A stretch of DNA of 64,000 nucleotides from Plantago major (taxonomy: Eukaryota; Streptophyta; Magnoliopsida; Lamiales; Plantaginaceae). The stretch lies in assembly GCA_026545765.1 (NCBI GenBank), contig JAIFAC010000211.1:62001-126000 (forward strand), in the 5' to 3' direction. The notes beneath the pieces were generated by a model. The model was not told the DNA's origin and made no database searches. It saw only the letters and a list, made by a program, of their open reading frames with translations. Positions 62,401 to 64,000 of this stretch are shown piece by piece; position 1 is the first letter of the stretch; each line of letters opens with the position of its first letter. The translations under genes were made by a program, and so were the position numbers.

Positions 62401-64000
62401 TATTTATCCACCAGTAGAATTTTACATTTGTTGTTTATCCTAATCCATATGTGTGTTTATTAATTCTCAAGTAGTGTTCTTCGTTTGTGATACTCTTACT
62501 CCTTCTGTGTATTGTTTAAATTTCGAATAGACTTCTTCCTTGACAGTATCCCACTCCTTTAGTGTGTTGTTTATCTCTCGGGTAGAGTTATTCGTTTTTT
62601 GTTCTTCCCTCTCCAAAGTGTGTCCTTTATATCTCTCAAGTAGAGTTGTTCGTTTGTTGTTTATTCAACACATTTTGTGTTTTGTTTAACTCTCATGTAG
62701 AGTTTTTCGTTCGTTATTTTATTACTCGTCCTGTGTGTTGTTTAAATCTCAAATTGACTTCTCCGTTTGTAATTATCTCTCTCCCATTATTGTTTTATTT
62801 AACCCACGAGTAGAATTTTACATTTGTTGTTCATCCCAATTCATATGTGTGTTTATTAATTCTCAAGTAGTGTTCTTCGTTTGTGATACTCTTTACTCCT
62901 TCTCGTATTGTTTAAATTTCAATAGACTTCTTCCTCGACATTATCCCACTCCTTTGGTGTGTTGTTTATCTCTCGAGTAGAGTTATTCATTTTTTGTTCT
63001 TCCCTCTCCCAAGTGTGTCCTTTATATCTCTCAAGTAGTTCTTCGTTTGTAGTTTATTCAACACCTTTTGTTTTGTTTAACTCTCAAGTAGAGTTCTTCG
63101 CTCGTTATTTTATTACTCCTCCGTGTGTTGTTTAAATCTCAAATTGACTTCTCCACTTGTAATTATCTCTCTCCCATTATTGTTTTATTTAACCCACGAG
63201 TAGAATTTTACATTTGTTGTTTATCCCAATCCATATGTGTGTTTATTAATTCTCAAGTAGTGTTCTTCGCTTGTGATACTCTTACTCCTTCTCGTATTGT
63301 TTAAATTTCAATAGACTTCTTCCTTGACATTATCCCACTCTTTAGTGTGTTGTTTATCTCGAGTAGAGTTATTCGCTTTTTGTTCTTCCCTCTCCAAAGT
63401 GTGTCCTTTATATCACTCTCAAGTAGAGTTGTTCGCTTGTTGTTTATTCAACACCTTTCAGGTTTTGTTTAACTCTCAAGTAGAGTTCTTCGCTCGTTAT
63501 TTTATTACTCCTCCGTGTGTTGTTTAAATCTCAAATTGACTTCTCCGATTGTAATTATCTCTCTCCCATTATTGTTTTATTTAACCCACGAGTAGAATTT
63601 TACATTTGTTGTTTATCCCAATCCATATGTGTGTTTATTAATTCTCAAGTAGTGTTCTTCGCTTGTGATACTCTTACTCCTTCTCGTATTGTTTAAATTT
63701 CAATAGACTTCTTCCTCGACATTATCCCACCTTTTAGTGTGTTGTTTATCTCTCGAGTAGAGTTATTCGCTTTTTGTTCTTCCCTCTCCAAAGTGTGTCC
63801 TTTATATCTCTCAAGTAGTTGTTCGCTTGTTGTTTATTCAACACCTTTTGTGTTTTGTTTAACTCTCAAGTAGAGTTCTTCGCTCGTTATTTTATTACTC
63901 CTCCTGTGTTGTTTAAATCTCAAATTGACTTCTCCACTTGTAATTATCTCTCTCCCATTATTGTTTTATTTAACCCACGAGTAGAATTTTACATTTGTTG

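Larger units (their letters stand above)
25653..64000 (+). repeat. 396-bp satellite array, plus orientation
   Basis: About 97 tandem monomers running off the right edge. Unit length is 396 bp in the most regular parts (for example starts at 39506 and 39902) and drifts to about 390-395 elsewhere through small indels. The plus strand is T- and C-rich and poor in purines. Every ORF in the array is a variant of the same few low-complexity peptides (for example CCLSQSICVFINSQVVFF) reappearing at the repeat period, so none is a gene. Confidence 0.97.
44700..64000 (+). repeat. Mixed satellite zone with 'TTCGCT' units
   Basis: From about 44.7 kb standard units are interspersed with units in which TTCGTT is changed to TTCGCT in subunits 3, 5, 6 and 7, and CTCCGTTTG to CTCCGCTTG in subunit 1. 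The same units tend to have TTTCAATAGAC for TTTCGAATAGAC, CTCGTATTG or CCTGTATTG for CTGTGTATTG, and CCTCGACATT for CCTTGACATT. Examples: 54055-54330, 59450-60200 and 63060-63900. Either a satellite subfamily or a systematic base-calling effect. Confidence 0.7.

Noticed and set aside
872-64000. More than a hundred short ORFs repeating peptides such as CCLSQSICVFINSQVVFF
   Set aside because: They recur at the satellite period, vary with the repeat, are low in complexity and have no gene context. They are by-products of T-rich tandem DNA.
25653-64000. CRISPR-like regular repeats
   Set aside because: Repeats are directly adjacent with no unique spacers, the unit is 396 bp and the DNA is plant nuclear; no cas genes.
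872-64000. CENP-B-box-like or telomere-like motif in the satellite
   Set aside because: No match to the CENP-B box core and no TTTAGGG arrays were seen. A centromere role remains possible but is not shown by sequence.

Overview
The window is plant nuclear DNA, almost certainly heterochromatin of a flowering plant. It holds no recognisable host gene, tRNA or rRNA. Two things fill it: a very long tandem satellite and LTR retrotransposons of one Ty3/gypsy family inserted into it. The plant assignment rests on the retroelement: a Tat-lineage (Grande/Retand-like) gag-pol with a second, archaeal-type RNase H and a long antisense accessory gene near its 3' end. I cannot name the species.

Layout: 1-871 is most of an LTR on the minus strand, cut by the window edge. 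872-7520 is satellite in minus orientation. 7521-21531 is a structurally complete 14.0-kb element with 930- and 943-bp LTRs, a primer binding site, a polypurine tract and a 5-bp AAGAG target duplication. Its gag-pol is a heavily broken fossil. Minus-oriented satellite resumes at 21532 and runs to 25652. There the array flips, and plus-oriented satellite fills 25653-64000, about 97 more units.

The satellite is hierarchical. The monomer is 396 bp and consists of seven diverged 52-59-bp subunits, most of them built on a TCTCRAGTAGAGTT-like core that carries a short dyad. Monomers form higher-order repeats: about 1181-bp trimers in the minus arm, continuous in register across the retroelement insertion, and about 790-bp dimers in 26.9-36.6 kb. 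A second dimer variant lies near 41-43 kb, and from 44.7 kb a mixed zone contains units in which the same T-to-C change recurs in several subunits. The many small ORFs of the array are by-products of the repeat.

The most gene-like structure is inside the retroelement, on the minus strand. It has a clean TATA box at 19967-19974, a leader, a candidate intron ending just before an ATG at 19561, further introns with GTAAGT donors, and a product resembling the 'putative gypsy type transposon' (Transposase_28) proteins. Extra antisense ORFs are known in Tat-lineage elements. The promoter and leader-intron arrangement visible here is the part most worth testing. All statements come from reading the sequence; no database search was run.
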